From: Gerris lacustris
Lineage: Eukaryota > Arthropoda > Insecta > Hemiptera > Gerridae
DNA length: 64,000 bases
Assembly: GCA_951217055.1 (NCBI GenBank)
Contig: OX578281.1
Span: 29,699,101 to 29,763,100, forward strand
Direction: 5' to 3'
The translations under genes and the position numbers were made by a program. Shown here piece by piece: positions 11,460 to 23,761 of the stretch; the stretch's first letter is position 1; every line of letters begins with the position of its first letter. Below the pieces are notes generated by a model. It made no database searches and was not told where the DNA came from. It saw only the letters and a list, made by a program, of their open reading frames with translations.

Positions 11460-12605
11460 CATCTTTTTTTACTTTTCCTCTCCTATGGTAGGCAAAGTTA
11501 TGTTTTCAGCCAAAATTGTTTTTTTCGATATTTTAATTGAATTATCCATTTTGGGTGTTTTTAAGACCTCCTGAGGTGTTTTCAGCATGACATCTGTATG
11601 TGTGTTGTCATCGTAGCGCCCAGGATATGTAACCTAGAATGTTGAAACTTCTCAGAAAAATCAGTCCTTCCTTCTAGTTGTGCCGCCCACACAAAATCAA
11701 CATTTTCCGCCATTTTGAACCCAGTATGCTGAGTCAGCATATTTTTTAAAAAATCTTAAGTGGTCTGATCGAGTTGAAATTTGTCACGAATGTACACCTT
11801 CATGTATGACAAACAAATCGACCAAATTTAATTTTGATACTTTGATGGTTAATAATACCGAAAGTATATATACGTTTTTGACATATAGCATATCGTTGGA
11901 ACCTCTAAAAAATAAGGAACAAATATAAAAAAACTGACGAAATTCCATAAATTAGTTTAAAAGTTATAAGCGAACATAATTATTAATTAGTGCGATACTA
12001 TTAAACGTCAAAGTTTGTTTACATCTGTCAAAATATCGCCAAAAGTCGAATAATTATAGAAATGAAATAAAATAATTTATATATTTAAAGAAAAAAATTA
12101 TACTCAATAAAAAAAATCAGTTAGTTCAAAACGGTCACCCATCGAAGTACTGAGCACGTTCAAAGCTGCTTCCTCCTCCTTCGAAGCAGCAAGAGAGGCC
12201 ACTTTAGTGGCCTCCAAAGTGAGGAAAAGTTCCGAGGTACCCCGTACCTGATTTTCGTTTTATAAATTTGGTACATATAATTTCTGTAAAATCGGCTCAA
12301 TAGTTTTGGCTCCACTCGTCTGCTCATTCAACAGACAGATATTTTGTAGAGACCACTTGTAAAAAAATTCATTAAATCAATTTCTTTTTCTCAAAATCGA
12401 TTTGTCTGAACAGTATTTCAAATCATGTCGAAATCAGCCTAGTAGTTTAGGCCCCACGCGTCTGCATAGACGAAGGGCAGTAGACCAACTGATAAACATT
12501 TTTTAAAACAATCTTTTTTTGACTTGAGAGACCGTTTAAACGAGTAAATCTTCCAAAATAGAATTTTTGAGTTATCACAATACTTTCTCTTTAGACGAGA
12601 AAGAA
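11460..12605 (-). repeat. 1.1-kb composite repeat (R1-type head, 5S-like segment, unique tail)
   Basis: Read on the minus strand, the repeat starts near 12600 with the R1 head ('AGAGAAAGTATTGTGAT', then a 'CAGACGCGTGGGGCC' block). It continues through 'GTACCTCGGAACTTTTCCTC' and 'GGCCACTAAAGTGGCCTC', a 5S-rRNA-like stretch near 12129-12171, and a tail with 'ATATGCTATATGTCAAAAAC' and 'CACCCAAAATGGATAAT'. A second copy lies on the plus strand at 41640-44030, where a 1394-bp element splits it. The present copy keeps the uninterrupted target 'GTTAATAATACCG' at about 11849-11861. No open frame of note. Confidence 0.75.
12129..12171 (-). pseudogene. 5S-rRNA-like segment (3' half, box C region)
   Basis: On the minus strand this reads 'AAGCAGC', then 'CAGTACTTCGATGGGTGACC'. 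It matches the internal promoter box C and following part of animal 5S rRNA (typically AAGCAGC, then 'TAGTACTTGGATGGGTGACC'-type sequence). I count roughly 37 of 47 positions matching a generic insect 5S from memory, so the figure is approximate. The 5' half of 5S is not recognisable. It sits inside the composite repeat and is missing from the copy at 41640, so it is a 5S-derived insertion or the relic of a SINE3-type head, not a working 5S gene. Confidence 0.55.
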
Positions 12606-13355
12606 AATACTACTATTATCATGGATTTCTGTTGCAAGATACAAAACACTTCAAGTTTTAACATCTCATTATAAAGCTTTTTCTTTTGTAACATTTCTTC
12701 GCAAACATCGATAATCGATCATAAAAATATCGACTTGTGCTTATAAAGTAAACTGGAGTCAGTTAAGAAATCCTTTTGTGTAATCTCGTTAAAATATATC
12801 TAATATTTCCTATGTGACGTAAGATTATTATACAGCTTGACATTGATTTGAGTACCATTTGAAACTTGATCGACCTTGATAAAAAGCACAAATAATACCA
12901 AAGTATTTCAAATAATAAATGCGATTTCAACAATCCGACAGCATCCAGCCATTACAAGAAACTAGCTTGATTGTGCAATCTCAAGCAATTCTGTAATTAA
13001 ATCAAAAATATTTAATTCCTTTTACTTTATGAGACGTAACTGTTATTGTTATCCAAGAAAGTAGTTTCTGAGCGAATAAGTTTAATTTAAGTACCTACAT
13101 AATATTAAACATTTTTTTTTTACAATTAAAAAAAAATCGAAAATTTTAATTTGAATACGATTTGGTAGGAAAACGCGGTTAGTCTTATCTTTTTGGTCAA
13201 ATCTTCCTGTTTTCAAATCATATAATATGCCAGAAACATTGGAAGCATTTATCCCAAAAAATGAGTGAAAAGTAAACGTAGCAAAAAAAAGTGTAGGGCT
13301 AGAAAAATTGGATGGGGATAATAGTCAAGGGTCGTCATTGTTGAATATCCCTGAA
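12606..13355. other. AT-rich sequence, nothing recognised
   Basis: No gene or repeat terminus seen. Confidence 0.5.
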
Positions 13356-13359
13356 ATGA

Positions 13360-13560
13360 AATTTTCTTTTCGAATTTTACCTTCAAAATTTATCCATTCA
13401 AATCTGGAAATGTATTGATTTAATAATGTCAAATGATTTTGTAAAACTAATGACTGATAATTGTCATCGGAAATACATAAGTTGTGCAAGTTTCAGTTCT
13501 CTAGGTAGTCAGGAAGTGGGTTGAATATTGATTACAATGTTTGTCCCTGACAATAAATGT
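13360..13560 (+). repeat. R3 dispersed repeat
   Basis: Shares 'GTAAAACTAATGACTGATAA', 'GGAAATACATAAGTTGTGCA' and 'AAGTGGGTTGAATATTGATT' with 33850-34045 on the plus strand, and in inverted form with 50555-50715. All copies are about 180-200 bp and non-coding. The ends are not sharply defined. Confidence 0.65.
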
Positions 13561-13574
13561 AATGTAATATAATG

Positions 13575-13702
13575 CGTGTAAAAATCGTACCCTAAAGTGA
13601 AATGGAGAAATTAATTTTTTTATCTATATTTAGGGTAGTTAGTAGCTGTCCTCCAAAAACTGAAAAATGGCGACAAAATTTTTTTCTCAAAACTGTTCAG
13701 AC

Positions 13703-13734
<32 letters not shown>

Positions 13735-13735
13735 C
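13575..13735 (+). repeat. R1 internal fragment with poly-T
   Basis: Contains 'TACCCTAAAGTGAAATGGAG', 'AAAACTGAAAAATGGCGAC' and 'CTCAAAACTGTTCAGACGAT', matching the middle of R1, and ends in a 30-T run (13705-13734). The 75-codon plus-strand open frame here reads through this repeat and is not a gene. Confidence 0.5.
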
Positions 13736-14539
13736 TCAAAAATTCCCAAACAGTCATGTGGTAAAACGGCGTTGTTCAATACGGATTGAGCTTTACCTCC
13801 TAAAAAAGAACATCGAAAAGTTGAAATAACATCGAAAACCCGAAACAACAAACAAATGAAAAACATCGGACGAAGTATGGTACTGTTACGCTCGGATATT
13901 TTTATAATTGTAGTACGAGTTGTATCGGACTGATGTTTAGATATATATACTATACTAAAGTGTTTTGCTACACAAGCGTGATGTAGAATTGAGAATGTTT
14001 GAAGGATTGCTTTTTTCGCTTTTATATTGAAGTGAAGTATAATATGTTGTAAGGTATCGCATTGTGGTTTGGATTAGATCTCTCTGTTTCTCTGAGCCTG
14101 GTTTGGTTCTCGTTTCAAAATACATAGTTAAGTCCGACTACTTCACTAGAGTACGACTTGTTCCAGTCTGAGACATCGCTCTCCTTGACAGATGGAATCA
14201 AGTTCCACCCACTTTTCAAACCAACCTCATTCCATCTTGGTAACAACTATACATCATATATATGTATAATATAACATTATCTACACAAGTCTGTGTACAT
14301 TTCCTTCTTACATCTTCACTGCGTGGAATCCCTTTCTTATCTGATCTGATTTTAGATTATTCATTTACGTAACTACGCCTACTATGTTTAGATGATTTAT
14401 TCATTTTACAATCCACCTGTTGCAAGCTACAAGGCCAATTTAGTTGTCTTGGTCAAACGGGAAAAGCATGAATATGTAAATTTTTGTTACAAATTACTCA
14501 TTTATATTGCCATATAGTTCTAAGTCCTCTTTTCCCGGT
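13736..14539. other. AT-rich sequence, nothing recognised
   Basis: No gene, RNA or element end seen. Confidence 0.45.
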
Positions 14540-14640
14540 AACTTATTGCTGCACTCTGCGTTTCCCCACTAGGGAAGTGGTCCCGGGTTCGATTCTTGAC
14601 TCTGGCAAGTGGCCCCACGCTTGATGATCACCCATCAGCT
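14540..14640 (+). repeat. Possible tRNA-related repeat with B box
   Basis: 'GTCCCGGGTTCGATTCTTGA' around 14580-14599 contains a good pol III B box (GGTTCGATTCT at 14585-14595). No convincing acceptor stem or A box at tRNA spacing is visible, so it is not called a tRNA gene. It could be a tRNA-derived SINE head. Confidence 0.3.
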
Positions 14641-14757
14641 GTATAAATGTGGAACTGCTGGGTACTTAAAGTGAAGCGGTGTCTATCCGGTTACGTTTAT
14701 CTATTACAAGGCTTATAAAGCTGATGGAGTGATAGCTAATCCCATGTATTTCATGAA

Positions 14758-15127
14758 GGCCCCTACACACTATACGGTTGCTGATACTATTGCCGGATAA
14801 GCCAAAACTGTATGATGCATTCAAATTTACGGAAATCTCTTCGGTCTGCGTGGCAACTCAAACTTCCCATCTAACCTGAGTGGGAGTGAAGCAAGAGGGA
14901 AGGGGTAGATTAGCGCATGTATATTGTGTAAACCTGACGCCTGACATTCATTCAGTGTACTTTGTACTTTTTGCTTTAGGTTTGAAGATAATGTCTGAAA
15001 TCTGAAAGCATGCGGCGCGGCGTACGGTTGTTGGCACTGTCTATTTGTCTTCTCAATAATAGACCTCCGACTGACAGGTCTGCAAAAATACATATACCTG
15101 TCCAGCGACCATATAGTTTGTAGGGCC
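14758..15127. mobile_element. MITE with GGCCC terminal inverted repeats
   Basis: The left end reads 'GGCCCCTACACACTATACGG', then TTGCTG. The reverse complement of the right end reads 'GGCCCTACAAACTATATGG', then TCGCTGG, an inverted repeat of about 26 bp with a few mismatches. The interior (about 370 bp in all) is more GC-rich than its flanks and holds most of a 117-codon minus-strand frame without recognisable motifs. No clear target duplication is seen. The ends resemble those at 42226 and 38293, so a Harbinger-type origin is likely but unproven. Confidence 0.6.
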
Positions 15128-16280
15128 ACAACATTTATTATAGTTGGCAGGCCTAAGCACCGACTTATTATTATAATCATTATACAGTTCTTAGTGAGAT
15201 TTAGAATTGTTAAAGTATAATATCTCTAGACCTAGAGAATATTCATATATTACAATCTCAAAGTATATATATTATTACCCATATTATACTATACTATAGT
15301 ACACCGTACCTCAAATAGTACACCGTAGTACACGGAGACGGTATATGATATTTATAGAATAATTTTTTTATCTTTTTCCCGTAGAATTTAGTATTGGCTT
15401 TCTGCTACTTCGATCATTCTGATCCCATTTTTTTTTAATGTGACATCAAAATATCTATTTGTTGTCTTGCGTGCAGGCATGTAGTGCATAAATGGCTGAA
15501 TAGAGTAAAAACTGAACTTACCTCCGTTTGATTCGCAGAAAATTGAAACTTTTCGATTTTTAACTTGGGATTTTTTTCAAGCCCCTGGACTTTAATCATT
15601 TACTCATTTTTCTACTTATAAAACTTTACTTGTAAAACTCAAAATAGAATCCTGTTACAGTTCTATCTTACCATTCATTGTGTATCTAAATTGGTCACAT
15701 AAATTCTATCTTTTTCAAACTGGAATGATCTTATTTCAATTTCTATGAATTTAACTTTTTTTCCCCACTGATTAGGGGGTCAGACCTGTGCTTTTTTTCG
15801 AAATCTTTGATAATGGTACATGGTAATAAATATTTTTATCTCCACTAGGGAGAAAAAGTTATGATTTTGGATTAGTTTAGAGGGACCAAAGTAAGTCTTT
15901 TCTTCCCTGAACTCAAAAAGTTGGGAGAAAAAGTAAAATGAGGGCGAAAAAGTAAAACCAGGGAGAAAAAGAAGGATTGCCATCTTAATTATTTTATAAA
16001 TAGTAGAGAATGAATGGCTAATGTAGTGGAGTTGTTGAAATCAGGTTGGCGACACTGCTTTTTCGACCTTATTTCTAATTTACGCGTATCATTGTTTACC
16101 TGCATCTAAATAACCTTCTATTTGAGTTTAATAGCAATTCATATTTGTTTTTAATATTGAATCTCTTATTTCTGCTACTAAAAGTGCTAACAATTATTGT
16201 TATTTATTAAAATAATAAATAAAACCTGTGCAATCGATGAAGTTGCGTTTTCTCGCTACTAGAGATAAAATATTGTATGT
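15128..16280. other. AT-rich sequence, nothing recognised
   Basis: No gene or RNA seen. The minus-strand open frame at 15780-15983 lies in purine/pyrimidine-skewed text and has no recognisable motif. Confidence 0.45.
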
Positions 16281-16427
16281 ACCTCGGGAGTAAAGTGCTA
16301 TAATTCCTCTAGCAATAATTATCTCCCTCGGCTACGCCACGGGATTTAGGGACCATGGTTCCATCGGCGTCGCCTCAAGAACCAACATATTCGCTCAGGG
16401 AATAATGGCTTACTTTACTCCCTAGGT
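16281..16427. mobile_element. Small foldback element (MITE-like)
   Basis: 'ACCTCGGGAGTAAAGTGCTA' on the left is matched in reverse by 'ACTTTACTCCCTAGGT' on the right (about 16412-16427). The loop holds a second weaker pair built on 'ATAATTCCTC' and 'CAGGGAATAAT', with GC-rich text between. Its length of about 147 bp and terminal complementarity suggest a MITE. No target duplication could be assigned. Confidence 0.5.
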
Positions 16428-16825
16428 GGATAAATAACTATTAATTTAGCATTATTTCATGGTCTAAATTGTTTAAAACTTAAGAAGCTTTGGAAGTATG
16501 TCCAGCCTATGATGGTCCCTGGAAACTTGTAATACATACCCTTGTATTTATTACTGTACCTTTAAGTATTAAAGCTATAGTTCTGTGCGCACAGTAAAAA
16601 TACATTCAGCACTTGTCCTGAGAAAGAGTAGGTGTGTTCAATTCACTTAGTCTTATATAGGAAAAAAACTACCAGTGTTATTAGTTAGTTAATAAAAAAA
16701 ATCCACAATTACTTTATTCCTTGAAAAATTGCTCGATCATTTTTACAATTTAAATATTTTCCCAAAACCATTAATCGTATGCTTGTTTCTTAACAGCTAT
16801 TGTAGGAGTGTATAAATTTATATGT

Positions 16826-16894
<69 letters not shown>
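16826..16894. repeat. Compound (CA)n(TA)n microsatellite
   Basis: About 16 bp of CA repeats run directly into about 53 bp of TA repeats. Confidence 0.95.
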
Positions 16895-16900
<6 letters not shown>

Positions 16901-19484
16901 TTTATGTATGAGTGTAGGTATAGCATGTAGTATGTATAATTAATTTTTATTTTTTTATTTTTCGGCCTTGCATATTTAATAAATACATATTATAAAAATG
17001 TCAAAATATTAATTGAGATAGCAGCCTTAACTTAATTTTTATATTTTTCCTATTTTAATCTATAAAAATATTTTTATAAACTATAATTACGTTTATATAT
17101 TTATGTGTACATATATATGTATATATTATCTAAATACTATAATTAGTATTTAATATTAATGAATTATAATTATTAGGTTGTTATGCTTATAAATTTAAAC
17201 CCGTTATTTGTATTTGTTTTATTTTTTTAAATTGATATCTAATGTGAATAATATGGCATTAGGCAATGTTTTTATGTTTTTATATAGTATAATATCAATT
17301 AATCATTTTACTATATATTATTTACATTGATGTATTTGTTGATTGATAAGGAGGGGCAAAAATTTGATAATAATGTATTGAGTAATTTTATATACATATT
17401 GGAATGTCTTAAGTTATTAGTGTGGATTTTAATTAAATTAATCTTTAGTAGAAAATGCGAATTAATTGAGTTTGATAACAAATTTGTGACTATAATAACA
17501 AATTAAATTAGATTTTTTTTGTTAGTGGTATTAACCTGAAATAATGACATCAGTAGAAGAAAATATTAAAATGTATACAGATTATAAAAGGATTCTTTTT
17601 TGGGGTTTTACTGAAAACAACCTTGGTTATCCGGTACATGATTTTTAGACTGAACAGTCTGTGAAGGCCTTACTGTTCAGGCGGAATTTGCACACTCTCA
17701 ACCTTTCCTTCTGACGGAATTTCAGTGTAAACTGACAGGCTTGCTGAATTGTTACATGTTTAGTTGAACCTGACGTAATTGTAATTTTCAGGAGCTTGAA
17801 TTCGTAGTTGTACGTTTACGAGCTCGTATGTAGTATAGTAGGTTCTGGCACTAGTTCTAGGCGGGTAGGACGAAACACTTGTTCCTAGCACTTGGCTTTA
17901 TTTAGGTCTTTTTTTACAGCCCCGCGGTAATGAGTTTCAGCCACTTTATATATTATATCTACTGTAAAATGTACCGCTGAAGCGAGTATGGTCTGATCAC
18001 TAATGAGCCTTCTAAATCAGAAGACCGGAGACGCGGGAACTAACCACGATCTTCTGCTGCCCTTGATTCCGGCCAAACAGACGCGGCATGTGTCTATGTC
18101 ACACGGCTCCCAAATATGATCTAAGTAAAAACTAAGTATAATTGAGGAATTAGTTTATATACAATTCTCTAGATTCTAGATGACCAAAGGAATCCATTGT
18201 AAATGTTTTTAATCAAGAATCGAAGAATCTCTTAGACTAGAGACAAACAGTTCAGGCAAAAATATTAGAGCTTGTATGTACACAGTCCACGTAGGATCGC
18301 CCTTTCGAGCAGCTCTCTCGTCAAATGGAAAAAAGGATCTGTTATTATTTTACTTCACTTGTGGTCTACTCATAGAACTAGATATGCGTACACAAGTTCT
18401 TCGATACGGACGGAGAAGGAAACTTTTAAAAGTGTGTTGGTTCATCCCCGTTTATAAAACTGGCATTTCCATTCTATTATTCGAATTTCGGATTCAGTGT
18501 TGAGTAAATAGTTCTCAAACTATCCTTGGTTTTGTTTTTACCTTATAATATATTTCAAGTTTAAGAGTCTCAAAGGTCCCAACCTTTCTTGAAACAGAGT
18601 GATTAGTATCTATTTCAGATTGCCGCACTAACGCCAAATGCCGAAATTCAGAGGTGTCAAGGTTGAACTAGAGGACTGCGCAACAGGGCAATGGCCTGTT
18701 CCGTGTGTTTATGTCCAGATGCCACATTACCCCACTTCCTTTCTCAACGTGCAAACGCCCGTCCGAGTCTCGAAGTACAGTAGAGATACTCAAGGGTGGT
18801 TTTAGTCTCTCCATGTACTACTCCAAACGGGGCCTGACTCTGAACATTTATTACAAGGTGACAAAAGTCACGTGATAAAAAAAAACCTAATTTTCGTGTT
18901 TAACAAGAAGGTGGATTTACTTCTCTTGCACTTTCACTTTGTTTGTTGGTTGAACCAACAACAACAATCAATTCCGTGGTTAAACGACGCCAGAGATAGA
19001 TAGCTGAGAGGTTTTCGTTTTCCCCTTGCAATCAAGAGGGTCTAAAGACGCCGTGAAATTGTTTTCCTTTATTCGCCTTATTTCTCTAGTCCGATGAAAT
19101 CCGTAATACACACAATAAAGGAGAAGAAAAGGGACAGGTTTTTTTTTAACCATTATTATTGAAAAAACAGAGAAATTCCTAAGAAAAATCAGATTTTTTT
19201 CTGAAATTCCTGTTGTAATAAATAACCTACTTTATTTTCACGCTACTCTCCGTAATCTCATAACTTTTATAAATATTTAGTTTAACCAAAATTATTTTTA
19301 ACATCCATTTGATAATATCAAATGATGAAGTCCTATATACATCGGTCGACTGCGTTCTTTGTTTGCTTTTTTGCGTTTTCATGTCTAATTCACTCCTTTA
19401 TATATTTGAAGCTTTTTCTGAGATATTCATGAACATGGATTCCTCTAGATCAACTAATCTTCTTTATTTGATCATTGATTTTTT
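16895..19484. other. Sequence without recognisable genes
   Basis: 16900-17640 is very AT-rich. 17640-19050 is of mixed composition, with CpG-containing patches at 17990-18110 and 18600-18850. Two overlapping plus-strand open frames (61 and 75 codons) at 18272-18503 show no recognisable motif. Confidence 0.45.
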
Positions 19485-19625
19485 TTCTTCTGAGCTTACC
19501 GAAGGTAGCGAAAGCATTGTGATCATTTTGAAGATCAAACTTTTTTCAAGTCTCCGAATTCCAAAATTCCAAATTCCAATACAGAAATCCGTTTCTGACA
19601 TCGTGTCTGTGACTGACAAATAAAC
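19485..19625 (+). repeat. R2 dispersed repeat
   Basis: Contains 'GAGCTTACCGAAGGTAGCG', 'GTGATCATTTTGAAGATC', 'TCTCCGAATTCCAAAATTCC' and 'CCGTTTCTGACATCGTGTCT', the R2 order also found at 47905, 59635 and, inverted, 60530. The 104-codon plus-strand open frame running into it is coincidental. Confidence 0.65.
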
Positions 19626-20734
19626 GTGTCGATTCTTCTTTCCAGTTTCACACTAACCATTCGTCTACTCTGATTCTCTTTTCAAATAGTATTTTTTATT
19701 AAAAACGTTCATTAAATTCATGTAGGGAACCTATCAGTCCAACACACTGTACAAATTCCTAAACCACACGAATATGAAAGAAACAAACCTAAAAAGAGAA
19801 GAGGAAAAAATAAAAAATCGAATTGTATCTTCACACCGTATTGCATGACGCAAGGCGCCATCTTTTTAAAAGTCCTTAACTAAGGTAACCCATACATAAT
19901 GATATGTTCATACGTGCAAGAAATAAATAGTGGCTAGCGTGCGTTAAATTAGACAATATCCAGCCTCGAGCAACTCATGTGTAACCAACACCTTTCTCGA
20001 AGATTTGATAAGTTCTACGGAAACATGTTAATTACAACTTACGAGTTTAACAAGACTTATTTTATAACGGTAAAATATTAATTGAAACGCTAATAAGTTG
20101 AGAAAAAAATTCAATGTTAAAATGAAGATGTACAGTCAATTTAAAAAAAATAAAATAAAAAGAGCGCTATTTAGTAAGACGTACTATAATCGCGTGCTTG
20201 TAAAAAAGTAATTAGCTGTTAAAATTGATGAAATAAATTATATCCATCTAGTTAACTTTATCTATATTAAGTAAAATAACAGTACATAATTTTTAATAAA
20301 AAAACACTTCAAACATTCGAACGAAATAGATGCGTTCACAGAAATACCGAGTTCTGACCAGTGCGTTTGTAATCTTTTGGTTATTTTAGTATCTTTAACC
20401 GAGCCCAGATCACAGTTGCTCTGATATTAAAACCATAATACCATCTTTGGTGATGCTTTTTACAATACTTTACAAGTTTGGTTTATTTCACCGTGCACCG
20501 TGCTGTGGCTGTATTTTTTCCAATTGTTGCCCCCTTTCATCCTGCATAATATTGTGATTTCTTTTATTATTATTATTATTATTTGCCACTCTTTATTAAA
20601 CGAATTTAATAATACATTTTTTTTTCATCAGCACCTAACTTCACACTCACACCAATCAACAGCTCAGCTACCTTAAGTTTTATAACCTTCTCATTGTTTT
20701 CCTTTTTTCTAATTTCTGAGAGCAATATAGCAAT
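19626..20734. other. AT-rich sequence, nothing recognised
   Basis: No gene, RNA or element end seen. Confidence 0.45.
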
Positions 20735-20860
20735 ATTAGTTAATGGAGAAATCGGGGTTCGATTCCCCGCCGAAGAGGAATTACTTTGTGGTGTTAATTT
20801 TAATAAAATGTTCAATAATGTTTAAATGTAAATACGACTCTTAACAATATAAGACGTTTT
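20735..20860 (+). repeat. R1 fragment around the B box
   Basis: 'GGGGTTCGATTCCCCGCCGA' (20754-20773) is followed by 'AATAAAATGTTCAATAATG' and 'TTTAAATGTAAATACGA', as in R1. Upstream R1 blocks are absent. Confidence 0.55.
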
Positions 20861-20879
20861 TCGAGATATAGATGAAGAT

Positions 20880-21310
20880 AAATCTGATTTTGTTGAAAGC
20901 CGAATACAAAATGTAAACAACTACCTGTTGAACACTTTTTTATAATTATGTTTAATAATTGCAAGATAAAAAGAACTTTTTATATACTACGTTTTTAAAT
21001 TTTCTGTCATAAATCATAAATTTGAAACCTGCCAAAATGAAGATTGTAAATATGGGACATGCCAAAACAAATAAAATAACTTGCGGATTTTTTCCGAACT
21101 AACTTTCCATACAGCACAATTTTCTGAAAACGAATTAAATTTTACTGAAAGATGGATAAAAGTATTAAAATAATGCATTGTCATCGTGTTCTGAGCTATT
21201 CTAAAAGTTTCAAATGTCTAGCTACTCGGGAAGTTAGTTTAAAATCTATTGCAAGATTTGTACTGGACAAACAAACAAACAAACAAGAAAGCAAGCTAAT
21301 AAAAACGTAG
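20880..21310 (+). repeat. Probable dispersed repeat with (CAAA)n tract
   Basis: The first part (20885-20960) resembles 47330-47400 ('GTAAACAACTACCTGTTGAA' against a similar block there). The end carries (ACAA)n at 21266-21285, then 'GAAAGCAAGCTAATAAAAAC'. A short simple-repeat tail like this is common at the 3' ends of retroelements, but no reverse transcriptase is present. Confidence 0.35.
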
Positions 21311-21490
21311 TAAAAATAAATCATTAATGAGATATTTTAGGACTTAAATATTGTATCAATATGTACTGTATCAAATACTATATCAGAATGGTTTTTTTTT
21401 TCGATTTATCAGACCGACTTTTATCCTGGAACCCTCGAATTTAAAACATGTATCAAAATAATGCTTTCTAGAAAGAGCTGTAAAAATTAA

Positions 21491-21584
21491 ATTGCTAATT
21501 TTATTATTTTCTCTGTTTTGTTTTAGGTGAGTTCTGTTTGTGAAAACATTTTTATCTTAAAGGAAATACATTTAAACGTAAGTT
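21491..21584 (+). promoter_or_regulatory. Candidate recursive-splice site or small exon
   Basis: A branch-point-like TGCTAAT (about 21492-21498) is followed by the pyrimidine-rich tract 'TTTTCTCTGTTTTGTTTTAG'. AG at 21525-21526 joins directly to GTGAGT at 21527, giving an acceptor and donor back to back, as in ratchet points of long introns. A second consensus donor, GTAAGT, starts at 21578 and bounds a 51-nt segment (21527-21577) that is open in one frame (VSSVCENIFILKEIHLN). The same build recurs at 49799. It could be a zero-length recursive exon with a downstream defining donor, or a 17-codon cassette exon. Splice use is inferred; the motifs are seen. Confidence 0.5.
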
Positions 21585-21589
21585 CATTT

Positions 21590-22130
21590 GCATTTGATAA
21601 ATTAAGTAGAAAAATAAATGTATCATTCTATTCACATCAACTCCATTTGTGTACTTATTTTTCAGTATATCTATGTAGATTTTTACCATTTTACATGTAT
21701 ATGTATATAGAGTATAAAGTAATGCTTAAATACAATTATTATTATTGAAATAGCAAGAATCACAGATAAAATATAACTCCAACGACCTAGAATATATATA
21801 TGTATATTGAACATATAATGGACGAGTGCTCTACATTGAGCAACAGCGGAAGAATTCCCGTCAACGTGGTGGGAGTTAATTTAATTTCTAGGTTAAATCA
21901 CAACTTCTTTAATAAAAATTTAAAACAGGTATTGAAAGACTTGTTTAATAACTGCTATTATTATCAATTTAATTTTCTTGATTTGATAATAAATTTATTA
22001 AAAAAAAAAATAATGTAACATCAAAAAGAGGAAAACTAATTATATTATAGAACTTATTAGTTGTGTGAGGAAGTTAAATGTATATCATGTTACACGGTAA
22101 ACTGTAGTTTTAAATATCTTACCAAATATA
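21590..22130. other. AT-rich sequence, nothing recognised
   Basis: No gene seen. The plus-strand open frame at 21800-22018 has no recognisable motif. Confidence 0.45.
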
Positions 22131-22160
22131 CTAGCTAACGCCCACTCTTTGCGGGCCAGC
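22131..22160 (-). mobile_element. Helitron-like 3' end
   Basis: On the minus strand the text ends 'GGCCCGCAAAGAGTGGGCGT', then TAGCTAG followed by T. This is a short GC-rich hairpin (GCCC/GGGC) a few bases before a terminal CTAG inserted ahead of T, the signature of Helitron 3' ends (hairpin then CTRR). The body would extend to higher coordinates. The 5' TC end could not be placed. Confidence 0.5.
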
Positions 22161-22339
22161 AAATGGTAAATAAGCCATTTGCGCTAACGCTCTGACCAGT
22201 ACAGGATGACTTTGGTAAATCATTGTAATAGGTTCATAGGGTCTCATGACCTACTTAGACTCTCTCTGATGATTGTAGAGCTCTAAATAAATTTAACAAA
22301 CTTAGAACCCGGTCTAAATTTTAAAATAAAAAAGGATTG

Positions 22340-22645
22340 CTTTAAAACCGTTTTGAAAGGCTTAGAATGACAAGCTTTGTAAATTTTAGTCTATTTATGT
22401 AACACTATGACCTTATAAAAGTGGCTTTTCCGGAAGAAATATAGTTTCCATTAAAATTATGAAAATTAGTCAAATGCGATTATTAGGTTTATTTTTACAG
22501 TAGATTTATGACAAAATGATTAGTATTACTTACATTTAACCAGGAAACCCCTTAAAAAATAAGGAATGGAAAACACTGGGCAACGTTTATATTTGTTATG
22601 TATAAATGGGAAAGTATGGTCTACGTTCAAACTCATAATGTTAAG
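22340..22645 (+). repeat. R1-related subfamily, plus copy of an inverted pair
   Basis: Contains 'GACAAGCTTTGTAAATTTTA', 'AACACTATGACCTTATAA', 'TTAGGTTTATTTTTACAGTA' and 'AAGGAATGGAAAACACTGGG'. All recur in reverse orientation at 27430-27660. The last block is also the end of R1. Confidence 0.65.
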
Positions 22646-23105
22646 TTCTATAGCTAGTCTAATAAATTATCGTATATAAGTATTGCATTCCTGAAGACGT
22701 GTAGTATTCTGTAATTAATTAATAATCCTTTTCAACAATCCAATTCTTATATTCGAGAATTATGGGTGTATCCCATAAATTTAGTATCAAACATGTATTA
22801 TTTCTAATACATTATGATCCTCCGGAGGAAACTGCGTCAAAGATTTTTGTAAATATCAGGAATTATAGGGTTCACAAATTTATGACTTTTCCCCGGAAGA
22901 TCTATGAAGATGCCCGGAAGCTCTTAAAACTTAATAATTTATCTGGATGAGAAACCTTTTTTTTATATATTTTATGTAATAGCTTTGGTTCTACTCAATA
23001 TTATTCGATATAACCCATTGACAACAAGAAAAAGCCTGCCTTTGTCCTGTAAGCTCACAACTTCATACAATGCTTAATATGGGTCTCGTTCAGGCAGTTT
23101 AGCGT
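22646..23105. other. AT-rich sequence with a 62-codon open frame
   Basis: The plus strand is open from 22762 to 22950. The frame is less repetitive than most here but matches no family I know. No splice or promoter context supports it. Confidence 0.3.

Positions 23106-23681
<576 letters not shown>

Positions 23682-23758
<77 letters not shown>
23682..23758. repeat. (TA)n microsatellite
   Basis: About 77 bp of TA repeats. Open frames reported across it are Ile-Tyr runs encoded by the repeat. Confidence 0.95.
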
Positions 23759-23759
<1 letters not shown>

Positions 23760-23761
<2 letters not shown>

